From Methylobacterium aerolatum (GTDB taxonomy: Bacteria; Pseudomonadota; Alphaproteobacteria; Rhizobiales; Beijerinckiaceae), in contig NZ_BPQE01000016.1 of the NCBI RefSeq assembly GCF_022179085.1, positions 1 through 64,000 of the forward strand: a stretch of DNA of 64,000 nt, given 5' to 3'. Position numbers and translations under genes: made by a program. Positions 46,060 through 55,718 of the stretch are shown here, piece by piece (position 1 is the stretch's first letter; each line of letters starts with the position of its first letter). The notes under the pieces were generated by a model. The model saw only the letters and a program-made list of their open reading frames with translations, was not told the origin of the DNA and did no database searches.

Positions 46060-46931
46060 AGCCCGCTCCCTTCGCCTGGGAATGGCCCGCGAGCCTTCCC
46101 GCCCTCCTCGCCCGCCTCGCGGAGGCCACCGGCCCCGTGAAGCTGATCGCGGGGGGGCAATCGCTCGGGCCGATGCTGAACCTGCGCCTGGTCGAGCCCG
46201 ACCTCGTCCTCGACCTCACCGGGATCGAGGAACTGCGGCAGGCCCATATCGAGGGCGGCACCCTCGTGCTCGGCGCCTGCGTCACCCATGCCGACATCGA
46301 GGACGGGCGCGTGCCCGACGTGACGGGCGGCGCCCTGCAACGGGTGGCCTCGGCCATCGCCTACCGCCCGGTGCGCAACCGGGGCACGGTCGGCGGCAGC
46401 CTCACCCATGCGGATCCGGCGGCCGACTGGGTCACCGCACTCACGGCGCTCGGCGCCGAGGTCGAGATCGCTGGGGCGATGGGACGCCGCCGCCTGCCCG
46501 TGGAGCGGTTCGTGACGGGCGCGCTCTCCGTGGCGCTCGGCCCGGCGGAGGTCGTCGTGGCCGTGCGCGTACCCGCCCTGCCGGAGGGCGCGGCCTGGGG
46601 CTACGTCAAGCATTGCGCCAAGGTCGGCGAGTTCGCCCACGCCATCGGCGCCGTCCGCCTCGAACCGCAGGCGGGCCGGGGCCGGGCGGTGATCGGCGCC
46701 GTCGAGGGGCCGCCCGTGCTGCTGGCCGACGCCCGGCCGCTCTTCGGCGGCCGGATCGACGCCGGCTTCGCCACCCGCTTCGACGCCCTCGCGGCGGACG
46801 CGATCCTGCGCGAGGCCGGGATGGCCGACGCGGTGGAGCGGCACATCCACGTCACGGTGCTGGCCCGCGCGGTGGCCGCCGCCGCGCCTGTTGCCTCACC
46901 GACCCCCGCCGCCCGCCCGGAGGCCGCATGA
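46056..46931 (+). CDS. Molybdenum hydroxylase FAD subunit (CoxM-type)
   Basis: 291 residues. FAD-binding motifs AGGQSLGPMLNLRLVEPD, the family loop NRGTVGGSLTHADPAADW and the C-terminal CO-dehydrogenase-flavoprotein domain (LPEGAAWGYVKHCAKVGEF). The ATG overlaps the large-subunit stop by 4 bp. It accepts electrons from the 2Fe-2S subunit and passes them on. Confidence 0.92.
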   Translation: MKPAPFAWEWPASLPALLARLAEATGPVKLIAGGQSLGPMLNLRLVEPDLVLDLTGIEELRQAHIEGGTLVLGACVTHADIEDGRVPDVTGGALQRVASAIAYRPVRNRGTVGGSLTHADPAADWVTALTALGAEVEIAGAMGRRRLPVERFVTGALSVALGPAEVVVAVRVPALPEGAAWGYVKHCAKVGEFAHAIGAVRLEPQAGRGRAVIGAVEGPPVLLADARPLFGGRIDAGFATRFDALAADAILREAGMADAVERHIHVTVLARAVAAAAPVASPTPAARPEAA

Positions 46932-48133
46932 GCGCCGCGCTGATCGAACCCCGGACGACGCCGACCCTCGCCCTGGCGCTGACCGTCAACGGCCGCCCGG
47001 TGCGGGTGGAGGCGGAGCCCCGCAGCCATCTCGGCGACGTGCTGCGGGACGGGCTCGACCTCACCGGCACGCATCTCGGCTGCGAGCACGGCGTCTGCGG
47101 CGCTTGCACGGTCCTCCTCGACGGCGAGCCCGCCCGCGCCTGCCTCACCTTCGCAGGCGCCTGCTCCGGCGCCAGCGTCACCACCATCGAGGGCCTGGAC
47201 GGCGACGCCATCGCGGGCGAGTTGCGCGCGGCCTTCAACCGCGAGCACGCGCTCCAGTGCGGCTACTGCACGCCGGGCATGATGGTGGCCGCCCGCGATC
47301 TGGTGCTGCGCCTGCCCGAGGCCGACGAGCGGCGCATCCGCATCGGACTCGCGGGCAACCTCTGCCGCTGCACCGGCTATGCCGGCATCGTCCGCGCGGT
47401 GATGGCGGTGATCGCGGAGCGGCGCGGCCGGGGCATCCCTCCCGAGACCGGGGCGGCCCGCGCCCTCGGCCCCGTGGGCGCCCGGACCGGCGAGGCGATC
47501 ACGGCTTCCCCTGCGCCCCATGCCGTGGCGGTGGCGGCGACGGCCGGGCCGGCCTTCATGGCCGAACTCGGCGACGCCTTCGAACCGGCTCACGAATTCA
47601 CGCAGAGCCTCGACCTCGCCCATCCGCCCGCGGCGGTCTTCGCGTTCTTCGGCGATATCGAGGCGGTGGCCGCCTGCCTGCCGGGCGCCGTGCTGACCGC
47701 CCGACCCTCGGCCGACACCGTCGAGGGTGGGCTCCAGGTGCGGATCGGCCCGATCGCGGCAACCTTCCGGGGCCGCGCCCGCATCACGCGGGACGAGGCG
47801 GCGCTCACAGGGTCCGTTCATGGGGCGGGCAGCGACGCGGGCGGGCGCTCGGCCACCGAGGGCCGGATCCGCTACCGGGTGAGCGACGGCCCGGAGGCGG
47901 GCACCAGCCGCCTCGACCTCGACGTGGGCTACACCCTCACCGGGCCGCTGGCGCAGTTCGGCCGCCCCGGCCTCGTGCGCGACCTTGCGGGCCGCATCGC
48001 GGCGGATTTCTCACGCAACCTCGACGCCCGGCTCTCGGGCGGCGCCGCCCCGGCGCCCGCCGGGCTGAATCCGCTCCGCCTGCTCCTCGGCCTCGTCCGC
48101 GCGCGCTTCGCCGCGTGGCTCGGCCGTCCCTGA
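46928..48133 (+). CDS. Molybdenum hydroxylase 2Fe-2S subunit fused to CoxG-like domain
   Basis: 401 residues. Residues 1-165 are the small subunit: plant-type cluster C52/C57/C60/C72 (GCEHGVCGACTVLL) and the second cluster C111/C114/C146/C148 (CGYCTPGMM; NLCRCTG). A flexible Ala/Pro linker leads to a SRPBCC/CoxG-like domain (about 220-365: EFTQSLDLAHPPAAVFAFFG, AACLPGAVLT, GRARITRD). CoxG in CO dehydrogenase clusters is a separate membrane-recruitment or lipid/quinone-binding protein; here it is covalently joined. The fusion would tether the enzyme to the membrane or quinones (inference). Confidence 0.92.
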   Translation: MSAALIEPRTTPTLALALTVNGRPVRVEAEPRSHLGDVLRDGLDLTGTHLGCEHGVCGACTVLLDGEPARACLTFAGACSGASVTTIEGLDGDAIAGELRAAFNREHALQCGYCTPGMMVAARDLVLRLPEADERRIRIGLAGNLCRCTGYAGIVRAVMAVIAERRGRGIPPETGAARALGPVGARTGEAITASPAPHAVAVAATAGPAFMAELGDAFEPAHEFTQSLDLAHPPAAVFAFFGDIEAVAACLPGAVLTARPSADTVEGGLQVRIGPIAATFRGRARITRDEAALTGSVHGAGSDAGGRSATEGRIRYRVSDGPEAGTSRLDLDVGYTLTGPLAQFGRPGLVRDLAGRIAADFSRNLDARLSGGAAPAPAGLNPLRLLLGLVRARFAAWLGRP

Positions 48134-48162
48134 TCCCCCCTTCCCCACCGGAGACGACGCGT

Positions 48163-49311
48163 ATGACTGGCCGTTTCACCCTCACGACCGCGATCCTGCT
48201 GGCCCTTGCGGCGACGGGGGCACGGGCGGAGGCGATCCGCATCGGCGTCAACGAGCCCCTGACCGGCCCCTTCGCCGCCTCGGGCACCTACGTGGTGAAT
48301 GGCGCCAAGATCGCCGCCGAGGAGATCAACGCCAAGGGCGGCGTCCTCGGCAGACAGATCGAACTCGTGATCGAGGACAACAAGAGCAACCCGACGGAGG
48401 CGGCGGCGGTCGCCGAGAAGCTCATCACCAGCGACAAGACCCCGGTGATGATGGGCGCCTGGGGCTCCAGCCTGACGCTCGCGGTGATGCCGAAGCTGAT
48501 GGACTACGAGGTCCCGATGCTGGTCGAGACCTCCTCGTCCGGCAAGATCACCACCTCGGGCAACCCCTTCGTCTTCCGCATCTCGCCGCCCTCCTCGCTG
48601 GAGGCCGCGACCTTCGCGCCGACGGTCGACAAGCTCGGGATGAAGAAGGTCGATTTCCTGGTCCTCAACAACGATTTCGGCCGGGGCGCAGCGACCGATT
48701 TCGGCAAGATGCTCAAAGACAAGGGCGTCACGGTCGGCCTCGTGGAGACCATGGACCAGGGCGCGCAGGACATGAGCGCCCAGCTCTCCAAGCTGAAGGC
48801 GTCGGACGCCGACACGATCATGATCACGAGTTCCGTCGATCAGCTCGTGCTGCTGTTCAAGCAGATGGCGGCGCTCGGCCTCAAGAAGCGGGTCATCACC
48901 ACCGGCGGCTCGCAGAACCCCGACCAGATCATCGCCCAGGCCGGCGCCGCCGCCGACGGCACCATGCACCTGACGACCTTCCTGCCGTGGGTGCCCGAGA
49001 AGACGCCGGACCCGAAGGCCACGGAGGCGTTCATCGCGGCCTGGAAGCAGCGCGGCTTCGCCTTCGCGGGCGTCACCGAGAGCTTCCGCGGCTACGACGG
49101 CATCCGCGCCATCGCCCACGCCATCGAGAAGGCGGGCTCCGCCGAGCCGGCGGCCATCACGAAGGCGTTCTGGTCGGTCGACTTCACCGGGCTCAACGGG
49201 CCGATCCGCTTCGCAAAGGCCGGCCCCGCCGGCAAGGAAAGCGGCCAGAGCAAGCCCGATGTGTACCTCATCGAGATCAAGGACGGGAAAGTGATCGTGC
49301 CGACGATGTAG
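48163..49311 (+). CDS. Branched-chain-type ABC transporter substrate-binding protein
   Basis: 382 residues, signal peptide LTTAILLALAATGARAEA, then EAIRIGVNEPLTGPFAASG and GVLGRQIELVIEDNKSNPTE, the periplasmic binding protein type I (Peripla_BP_6, LivK-like). The ligand is likely the substrate of the adjacent hydroxylase, perhaps an aromatic or heterocyclic acid. Last gene before the repeat-containing spacer. Confidence 0.88.
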   Translation: MTGRFTLTTAILLALAATGARAEAIRIGVNEPLTGPFAASGTYVVNGAKIAAEEINAKGGVLGRQIELVIEDNKSNPTEAAAVAEKLITSDKTPVMMGAWGSSLTLAVMPKLMDYEVPMLVETSSSGKITTSGNPFVFRISPPSSLEAATFAPTVDKLGMKKVDFLVLNNDFGRGAATDFGKMLKDKGVTVGLVETMDQGAQDMSAQLSKLKASDADTIMITSSVDQLVLLFKQMAALGLKKRVITTGGSQNPDQIIAQAGAAADGTMHLTTFLPWVPEKTPDPKATEAFIAAWKQRGFAFAGVTESFRGYDGIRAIAHAIEKAGSAEPAAITKAFWSVDFTGLNGPIRFAKAGPAGKESGQSKPDVYLIEIKDGKVIVPTM

Positions 49312-49332
49312 AATACGCTCCATCAGCAAACC

Positions 49333-49426
49333 CGTCATTGCGAGCGAAGCGAAGCATTCCAGGGATCCGCCACGATCTCGAGACGTCCCGCTGCACTGGA
49401 TTGCTTCGCTGACGCTCGCAATGACG
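49333..49426. repeat. Palindromic repeat, CGTCATTGCGAGCG type, between SBP and permease genes
   Basis: Left arm CGTCATTGCGAGCGAAGCGA (49333 onward) pairs with the right arm ending GCTCGCAATGACG (49402-49426); the arms match except at one or two places. Inner parts match the repeat at 40128 (AGCGAAGCAATCCAG; GCAGCGGGACG). It fills the gap between the SBP stop and the LivH start. Confidence 0.9.
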
Positions 49427-49473
49427 GCGTGGACTTCCGGGACGACCCGCACAGAACCCGCCAGGAGGACACC

Positions 49474-50346
49474 ATGGACGAACTGATCCAGCACCTGGTC
49501 AACGCGCTGATCCTCGGAGGCACCTATGCGCTCCTGGGCATCGGGCTGACCCTGATCTTCGGGATCATGAACGTGGTGAACTTCACCCACGGCGCGCTCT
49601 ACACGGTGGGCGCCTACGTCATGTACCTCACCGTGGCCGCCCTCGGGCTGAACTTCTTCTTGGCGCTGCCGGTGGCGATCCTCGGCGGATTGGTCCTCGG
49701 GGCGGTGATCGAGGTCGCCCTGCTGCGCCCGTTCCGGGGCTCGGACATCGACACGACGATGCTGGTGATGATCGGCGCCGGGATCATCCTGCAATCGGGC
49801 ACGCTCTGGACCTTCGGCGGGGTCGCCAAGGCGATCCCCTCGCCCTTCCCGGAGGCGCCGCTCCAGATCGGCATGGTCTCGGTCTCCTGGCTGCGCCTGT
49901 TCGTGCTCGGCGCGGCGCTCGCCCTCATCGCCCTCACCTATGCGCTGATCAACCGGACCAAGCTCGGGCTCGCCATGCGCGCCGCGTTCCAGGATTCCGA
50001 CACGGCGGCGCTGATGGGCGTCGACGTGCGCCGCATCTACACCGCCACCTTCGCGCTGGGATCGTCGCTGGCGGCGGCGGCGGGCGCCCTGCTCGGGCCG
50101 GTCTACGTGGTGTTCCCGCAGATGGGCGGGCTCGCCGAACTGAAGGCCTTCGCCATCGTCATCCTGGGCGGCCTCGGCAACGTCACCGGCGCGGCCATCG
50201 GCGGCTTCATCCTGGCGCTCGCCGAGGAGCTGGGCGCCGGCTACGTCTCCTCCGGCTACCGGGACGCGATGGGCTTCCTCATCATCATCGCCGTGCTGCT
50301 GTGCAGGCCGACCGGCCTGTTCGCGAAGGCGGAGCGCATCGGATGA
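49474..50346 (+). CDS. livH: Branched-chain-type ABC permease LivH
   Basis: 290 residues, about eight membrane segments. GGTYALLGIGLTLIFGIMNVVNFTHGAL is split here as GGTYALLGIGLTLIFGIMN plus VVNFTHGALYTVGAY, the LivH signature. GGLGNVTGAAIGG is the late loop. AGGAGG stands 6 nt before the ATG at 49474. It pairs with LivM for transport; the spacer hairpin upstream separates it from the SBP gene. Confidence 0.92.
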   Translation: MDELIQHLVNALILGGTYALLGIGLTLIFGIMNVVNFTHGALYTVGAYVMYLTVAALGLNFFLALPVAILGGLVLGAVIEVALLRPFRGSDIDTTMLVMIGAGIILQSGTLWTFGGVAKAIPSPFPEAPLQIGMVSVSWLRLFVLGAALALIALTYALINRTKLGLAMRAAFQDSDTAALMGVDVRRIYTATFALGSSLAAAAGALLGPVYVVFPQMGGLAELKAFAIVILGGLGNVTGAAIGGFILALAEELGAGYVSSGYRDAMGFLIIIAVLLCRPTGLFAKAERIG

Positions 50347-51377
50347 CCCGCCTCCTCCCCCTCGCCCTCCTCGCCGGCCTCGTCGCCCTGCCCCTGGCGC
50401 TGGGCGCCAACCCCTACCTCCTCAACGCGCTGATCGTGACGGGCATCCTGACGATCGGCGCCATGAGCCTGAACCTGCTGCTCGGCTTCACCGGGCAGCT
50501 CAGCCTCGGCCACATCGCCTTCTTCGGCATCGGCGCCTATGTCAGCGCGCTGACGAGCCTCGGCTTCGACGTGGAGCTCGGCTTCGGCCTCCGCGCCGTC
50601 CACGAGCCCTGGCCGCCGGTGGTGGGCTTCCTCCTGGCGACGGTGGCGGCGGGGGCCTGCGGCTACCTGATCGGGCGGCTCTCCTTCCGGGTGCGGGGCG
50701 CCTACTTCGTGATCGTGACGATCTCCTTCGCGGAGGTCGTGCGCCTCGTGGCCCTCAACTGGGTGGAGCTGACCCAGGGGCCGCTGGCGTTGACCAACAT
50801 CCCGGCATTCACGCTGGGCCTGCCCGGCCTCGGCTTCTGGACGCTGAAGTCAAAGCTCCAGAACTACTACCTCGTGCTCGCCGTCGGCACTCTCTGCTAC
50901 CTGCTGATCGCCCGCCTCGTGCACTCGCGCTTCGGCCGGGCGATGCGGGGGCTGAAGGAGAACGAGTCCCTGGCGCTCTCCGTCGGCATCAACGCCACCC
51001 GCACCCTGACGGTGGCCGCCGTGATCTCGGCCGCGATGGCAGGCGCCGCCGGCAGCCTCTACGCCCACTACCTGCGCATCATCGACCCGGACGTGTTCCT
51101 CTTCGCCACCACGGTCACCATGGTGATCATGGTGGTGGCGGGCGGCAAGGGGACCCTGATGGGCCCCGTCGTCGGCGGCCTGATCTTCGGCCTCCTGCCC
51201 GTGGCTCTGCGCCCGGTGATGGCGCCGGAGGCCCAGTGGATCGTCTACGGCCTCGTGCTGATCGTGATCCTGTTCGTGCTGCCCCGGGGCATCGTGCCGG
51301 GGATGGCCGCGCGGCTCGGCCGCCGCCCGGCCCGTAGCGCCCCCGTCCTCGAAGCCAGCCCGGCGGTGCCGCAATGA
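50343..51377 (+). CDS. livM: Branched-chain-type ABC permease LivM
   Basis: 344 residues, about ten membrane segments. Family signatures LLGFTGQLSLGHIAFFGIGA and RAMRGLKENESLALSVGINA, and the late loop GGKGTLMGPVVGG. The ATG overlaps the LivH stop by 4 bp. C-terminus Arg/Pro-rich. Confidence 0.92.
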   Translation: MTRLLPLALLAGLVALPLALGANPYLLNALIVTGILTIGAMSLNLLLGFTGQLSLGHIAFFGIGAYVSALTSLGFDVELGFGLRAVHEPWPPVVGFLLATVAAGACGYLIGRLSFRVRGAYFVIVTISFAEVVRLVALNWVELTQGPLALTNIPAFTLGLPGLGFWTLKSKLQNYYLVLAVGTLCYLLIARLVHSRFGRAMRGLKENESLALSVGINATRTLTVAAVISAAMAGAAGSLYAHYLRIIDPDVFLFATTVTMVIMVVAGGKGTLMGPVVGGLIFGLLPVALRPVMAPEAQWIVYGLVLIVILFVLPRGIVPGMAARLGRRPARSAPVLEASPAVPQ

Positions 51378-52193
51378 GCGCGATCCTCTCCGTCGATCAC
51401 GTCGGGGTGCGCTTCGGCGGCCTCGTCGCCATCGCCGACCTGCATTTCGACGTCCGCGAGGGCGAGATCGTCAGCCTGATCGGGCCGAACGGGGCGGGCA
51501 AGACCACCGCCTTCAACGTGATGACCGGCTTCCTCAAGCCCAGCCAGGGCGAGGTCCGCTTCCGGGGCACCTCCCTGAAGGGGCTGGCGCCGCACGCGAT
51601 CACCCGGCTCGGCCTCGCCCGCACCTTCCAGCGCACCAGCGTCTTCCCGGACGACACGGTGTTCGACAACGTGATGATCGGCCTGCATCAGGTGGGCGGC
51701 CGTCTGGGCCGGGCGCCGGTCCTCGACGCGCTCCTGGGCCGGGCCGGCGCCGGCGAGCGGCAACTGCGCGCCCGCGCGGCCGCGCTGCTCGACTGGGTGG
51801 GGCTCTCGGGCCGGATGCACGAGAAGGCGGGGGCCCTGGCCTACGGCGAGCAGCGCCTCGTCGGGGTGGCCCTGGCGCTCGCTACGGAACCGGCCATGCT
51901 GCTCCTCGACGAGCCGGTCTCGGGCATGAACGCGTCCGAGACGCGGGTGTTCGTGCGGCTGATCCGGCAGGTCCGCGAGCGGGGTATCACCATCCTCCTC
52001 GTCGAGCACGACATGCCGATGGTGATGGAGGTCTCCGACCGCATCGTCGTCCTGAACTACGGCCGCCTCATCGCCGAGGGGCCTCCGGACCGGATCCGCA
52101 ACGATCCGGCGGTGATCGAGGCCTATCTCGGCCAGGGCAGCTCCGCCCGGCAGGCCGCCAAATCTGCGCACGGATCCGCTCGGGAACCCGTCC

Positions 52194-52201
<8 letters not shown>
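51374..52201 (+). CDS. livG: Branched-chain-type ABC ATPase LivG
   Basis: 275 residues. Walker A GPNGAGKTT, signature AYGEQRLVGVALALA, Walker B MLLLDEPVSGMNASE, switch VEHDMPMVMEVSDRI. The LivG-specific insert LGLARTFQRTSVFPDDTVFDN is present. Overlaps LivM by 4 bp and LivF by 8 bp. Confidence 0.92.
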
Positions 52202-52890
<689 letters not shown>

Positions 52891-52898
<8 letters not shown>

Positions 52899-53217
52899 GC
52901 CCGGCTGCGCGGGACGGATCCACCTCGGCCCGGCGGACGCCTTCGGCGACCGGGCGCTGGTGCCGGTCACCGTGGGACGCCGCTCCCTGCTCCTCGTGCG
53001 GGATGGCGAGAGGATCGTCGCCACCGAGCGCGCCTGCCCGCACGAGGGGGCCGACCTGTCGCTCGGCCGGTGCGGCGGCGGGCGGCTGCATTGCCCGAGG
53101 CACCTCGCCTCCTTCAACCTTCGGGATGGCTCCGTCTCGCCGGGCTGGTCGTTCCGGCCGCTCCGCCTGTTCGCGGTGGAGGTCGCTCCCGACGGTCTCT
53201 GGCTCACCCTCGGATGA
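52891..53217 (+). CDS. Rieske [2Fe-2S] ferredoxin
   Basis: 108 residues. GTG start within the end of LivF, so coupled. Cluster ligands C49-x-H51 (CPHEGADLS) and C68-x2-H71 (CPRHLASFNLRDG). Single domain of the small Rieske ferredoxin kind used by oxygenases or as electron donors. No oxygenase large subunit is in the operon; it could serve the Mo-hydroxylase or an oxygenase encoded elsewhere. End of the catabolic operon. Confidence 0.85.
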
Positions 53218-53238
53218 GGGCGGACACGTCCAGCCGCC

Positions 53239-53616
53239 TCAGCGCAGCACGCCCTCGGCGAGCGCACGCTGGATGCCGCGCACGTCCGTCCCCTTCTTCA
53301 GGGTCCGCGTGAGCGGCTCGCCCGTGCCCGACACCCAGATCTTGAGTTCGGCGTCGAGGTCGAAGGTCCCGGCGGTCTCGACCGAGAAGCGCACGACCGC
53401 CCGGTAGGGCACCGAGGTGAACTCGATCTTGCTGCCGGTGACGCCCTGGACATCGACCAGGATGAGGCGCCGTTCGGTGAAGACGAACAGGTCGCGGATG
53501 ATCCGGAAGGCGAGCCGCACGCTCTCGCCCTCGATCAGCACCCCATCCAGCCGGTCGCGGAGAGAGGCGGCATCGACGGCGCTGCCGTGCCCGAACAATC
53601 CGTCCAGCAGACCCAT
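53239..53616 (-). CDS. Bacterial PH-domain protein
   Basis: 125 residues. A short N-terminal helix (MGLLDGLFGHGS) precedes a PH-like beta-barrel: LIEGESVRLAFRIIRDLFVF, FTERRLILVDVQGVTGSKIE and SVPYRAVVRFSVETAGTFD. This is the bPH_1/YvbH-like family, whose function is unknown. Convergent with the Rieske gene. Confidence 0.82.
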   Translation of the reverse strand: MGLLDGLFGHGSAVDAASLRDRLDGVLIEGESVRLAFRIIRDLFVFTERRLILVDVQGVTGSKIEFTSVPYRAVVRFSVETAGTFDLDAELKIWVSGTGEPLTRTLKKGTDVRGIQRALAEGVLR

Positions 53617-53756
53617 TGCTGTCTCCCTTCGCAGACCGACGGGACGCCGTGCGCCCGTCCCCGCCCCCTCATGCCGGGAGCGCGACCGGAGACGTCACGG
53701 GGTCCCCTCGCACACTCACCGCTCCCGCTTCGCGTGGCTCGCGAGGTCGGCAATCC

Positions 53757-54110
53757 TCAGCAGCTAAGGCGGCGGCCCTCGGCGCGGCCGACCTTGCGGT
53801 AGTGGAAGAGGCCGCTCTTGACCTGCCCGTTGACGACCGCCTTGCGCACGTCGGGGTTGCAGCGCAGGTACTCCTGCTCGTCGAAAGCGTAGTCGCCCGG
53901 CTCGCCCCTCGACCGGCGGCCGTAATCGCCGCGGTCGCGGTAGTCGTCGTCGCGGCTGCGACGGTCGTAGTCGTAGCGGTCCCGGCGGCCGTAATCGCCG
54001 CGGTCGTAGCCCTGGTCGTAGCCGTAGTCGCGGCCGTAGCCTTGGGCCAGGGCGGGAGCCACGGAGCCCAGCAGCGTCAGCCCCACCAGGGTCGCCGAGA
54101 TCACCTTCAT
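53757..54110 (-). CDS. Secreted Tyr/Asp/Arg-rich protein with NPDV module
   Basis: 117 residues, signal peptide MKVISATLVGLTLLGSVAPA. Residues 24-75 are a low-complexity Tyr/Gly/Asp/Arg tract (GYDQGYDRGDYGRRDRYDYD). The C-terminus YLRCNPDVRKAV...GLFHYRKVGRAEGRRL follows the short W/Y-x-NPDV...HY..xGxxEGR module found in many secreted or glycan-related proteins. The ATG at 54110 is taken because it gives the signal peptide. Role unknown. Confidence 0.7.
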   Translation of the reverse strand: MKVISATLVGLTLLGSVAPALAQGYGRDYGYDQGYDRGDYGRRDRYDYDRRSRDDDYRDRGDYGRRSRGEPGDYAFDEQEYLRCNPDVRKAVVNGQVKSGLFHYRKVGRAEGRRLSC

Positions 54111-54315
54111 GTTGCAAATCCCCATTTCGAGGAACCACAACGCTCAAGGTTCGAAGTGGTTCGCCGGGATGTCATCCGCTGAAACTGCTCGGCTTTCAAC
54201 GCTCACCCGTGGACGGGCGCGGGAGGCCGCGAAACTCGAAGCCTTCCACACGCCTTCCCCGCACCGGCAAGGCCGGGAGAGCCCTCCCAGCGAAGGAAAG
54301 TTTCGCGAGCGGCTC

Positions 54316-54762
54316 TCATTGCGGCGCGAAGATCGTGACGTTGTTGTTGATCTGGTAGGCAGCCGTGGGCGGCGTGTTGACGAGGCGCAGGTAGATCGGA
54401 CTCTCGCCGAACACCGCGCCGAAGGAGGGCGTGACCCTGACCGGGAAGCAATGGGCCAGCACCTCCGCCCCCGAATCCTCGAAGCTCTTCTGCGCATCCC
54501 GGTCCCCGGTGAGGCGGCGGGCGGTGATCAGGGGCTTGCCGCGGATGGCGCCGGTCTTGTCGAGGCCGAAACGGTAGGCGATCAGCGAGCCCTCCGTGCC
54601 CGGCGGCACTGTCCAGCAGGCCGCCACGGTCCGGCGAAACTCCGCCCAGTTGTTGACGGGCGTCTCCTGCGCGCCCGCGTGCCCCGGCGCCGTCACGGCG
54701 GCGAGCGAGGCGAGGAGTAGGCCCAGTGCCCGCATCCCCGGCCGGAGGGATGCGCCCGTCAT
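54316..54762 (-). CDS. Secreted TolA/TonB-C-like protein
   Basis: 148 residues with a signal peptide (ALGLLLASLAAVTAPGHAGA). The mature part, WAEFRRTVAACWTVPPGTEG, FGLDKTGAIRGKPLITA and FPVRVTPSFGAVF, resembles the C-terminal domain of TolA/TonB (CW at the start of the fold, paired Cys). No membrane-spanning energy domain. The ATG overlaps the stop of the upstream small gene by 4 bp. Confidence 0.7.
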   Translation of the reverse strand: MTGASLRPGMRALGLLLASLAAVTAPGHAGAQETPVNNWAEFRRTVAACWTVPPGTEGSLIAYRFGLDKTGAIRGKPLITARRLTGDRDAQKSFEDSGAEVLAHCFPVRVTPSFGAVFGESPIYLRLVNTPPTAAYQINNNVTIFAPQ

Positions 54763-55010
54763 TTCGGGGCGGGCGCCGGCGGTTGCGGCGACGAGCCAGG
54801 CTGGGCGGGCGCCTGCGGGATCGAGTTCTCCGGCGGGGTCGGCAGGGGCCGCTGCGTGCCGGCCGAGGGCTGGTCGGTCGCGAGCGACTGGTTCGCCTGG
54901 GTCTGGATCTGGTCCGCCGTCTGCTGGCTGATCAGGCCGTAGGAGACGGCTGCCGCGAGGGCGACGGCGATGACGGCCCCGATGATCGTCTTCATCAGTC
55001 TCGGCGGCAT
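54759..55010 (-). CDS. Small single-pass proline-rich protein
   Basis: 83 residues from the ATG at 55010, which has GGGAGGG 8 nt upstream; the frame is open earlier. One membrane segment (TIIGAVIAVALAAAVSYGLI) then a Gln/Ser/Pro-rich tail that should be periplasmic. No family recognised. Translationally coupled to the TolA-C-like gene downstream. Confidence 0.65.
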   Translation of the reverse strand: MPPRLMKTIIGAVIAVALAAAVSYGLISQQTADQIQTQANQSLATDQPSAGTQRPLPTPPENSIPQAPAQPGSSPQPPAPAPK

Positions 55011-55094
55011 GACCGACCCTCCCGAACCGCGTCCCGTGGTTCCGCGCGGATCGCCCATCACGTAGGGGGCCGCGACGGTTCGGGAATGGCGCGG

Positions 55095-55391
55095 CTACTC
55101 GCTCGGTTGCTTCGCGCGGTCGAGGACCTGGGCGAGATGGGCGTTGATGTCGCCGCCCTGGGCCTCCGCCTCCTCGACCCGCCGCCCGACCTCCATGATC
55201 AGGAAGTCCACCGAGGGCGGCCAGGGGATGCCGCCGTCGTGCAGGACGCGCGCCGCGCGGACCAGCATGCGGAACAGGTCCGGGGGGATGGTCGTGCCGG
55301 CCGCATGCTTCTCGAGGATGCGGTCCGCCAGCGAGGAGGCCAGACCGGCGATCTCCGTCATCTGTCCGGGTTGGTCGCCGGTTTCGATCAC
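55095..55391 (-). CDS. Small soluble helical protein of unknown function
   Basis: About 98 residues if the GTG at 55391 is used (2 bp after the upstream small gene stop); ATG at 55361 is another choice. Helical, charged (LADRILEKHAAGTTIPPDLF; FLIMEVGRRVEEAEAQGG). Family not recognised. Confidence 0.55.
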   Translation of the reverse strand: MIETGDQPGQMTEIAGLASSLADRILEKHAAGTTIPPDLFRMLVRAARVLHDGGIPWPPSVDFLIMEVGRRVEEAEAQGGDINAHLAQVLDRAKQPSE

Positions 55392-55392
55392 G

Positions 55393-55575
55393 TCAGGCCA
55401 CCGCGCCGGTCGAGTAGGAGGCGGGACCGCCATGGCCGGACGCGGCGATGCCCGCCGCGACGGTGGCGGCGGCGCCGTCCCCCTCGCCCGTGCCGCAGGG
55501 CCGGCAGTCGCGGGCCAGGGCCACTACCTGGCGGCGCCACAGCCAGAGACGGAGCGCGTGTATCCAACGGACCAT
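55393..55575 (-). CDS. 60-residue small protein
   Basis: ATG at 55575 with GGAGG 6 nt upstream. MVRWIHALRLWLWRRQVVAL is an amphipathic, Trp/Arg-rich helix that may lie on the membrane. ARDCRPCGTG follows (CxxC), then a Gly/Ala/Ser tail. Its stop is 2 bp from the next gene, which suggests a small operon. No family recognised. Confidence 0.6.
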   Translation of the reverse strand: MVRWIHALRLWLWRRQVVALARDCRPCGTGEGDGAAATVAAGIAASGHGGPASYSTGAVA

Positions 55576-55718
55576 GATCGGCCTCCACGAGGTCGCGGGG
55601 CAGTGTCGCGTCAGTTCCGCCCCGGTGCAACCCGTTGATACCAGTAGAGGTGAGAGAGGACGACCCCGTGTCCGTCCGGATCGCGGCGGGAGCGCCGGAC
55701 GGCGCCCCCGCCCCGGTC

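Noticed and set aside
54111-54180. Possible general-stress (EcfG) promoter upstream of the Tyr-rich gene
   Set aside because: CGAAC-N17-GTT on the minus strand differs from the expected GGAAC box; one mismatch in a short motif is too weak.
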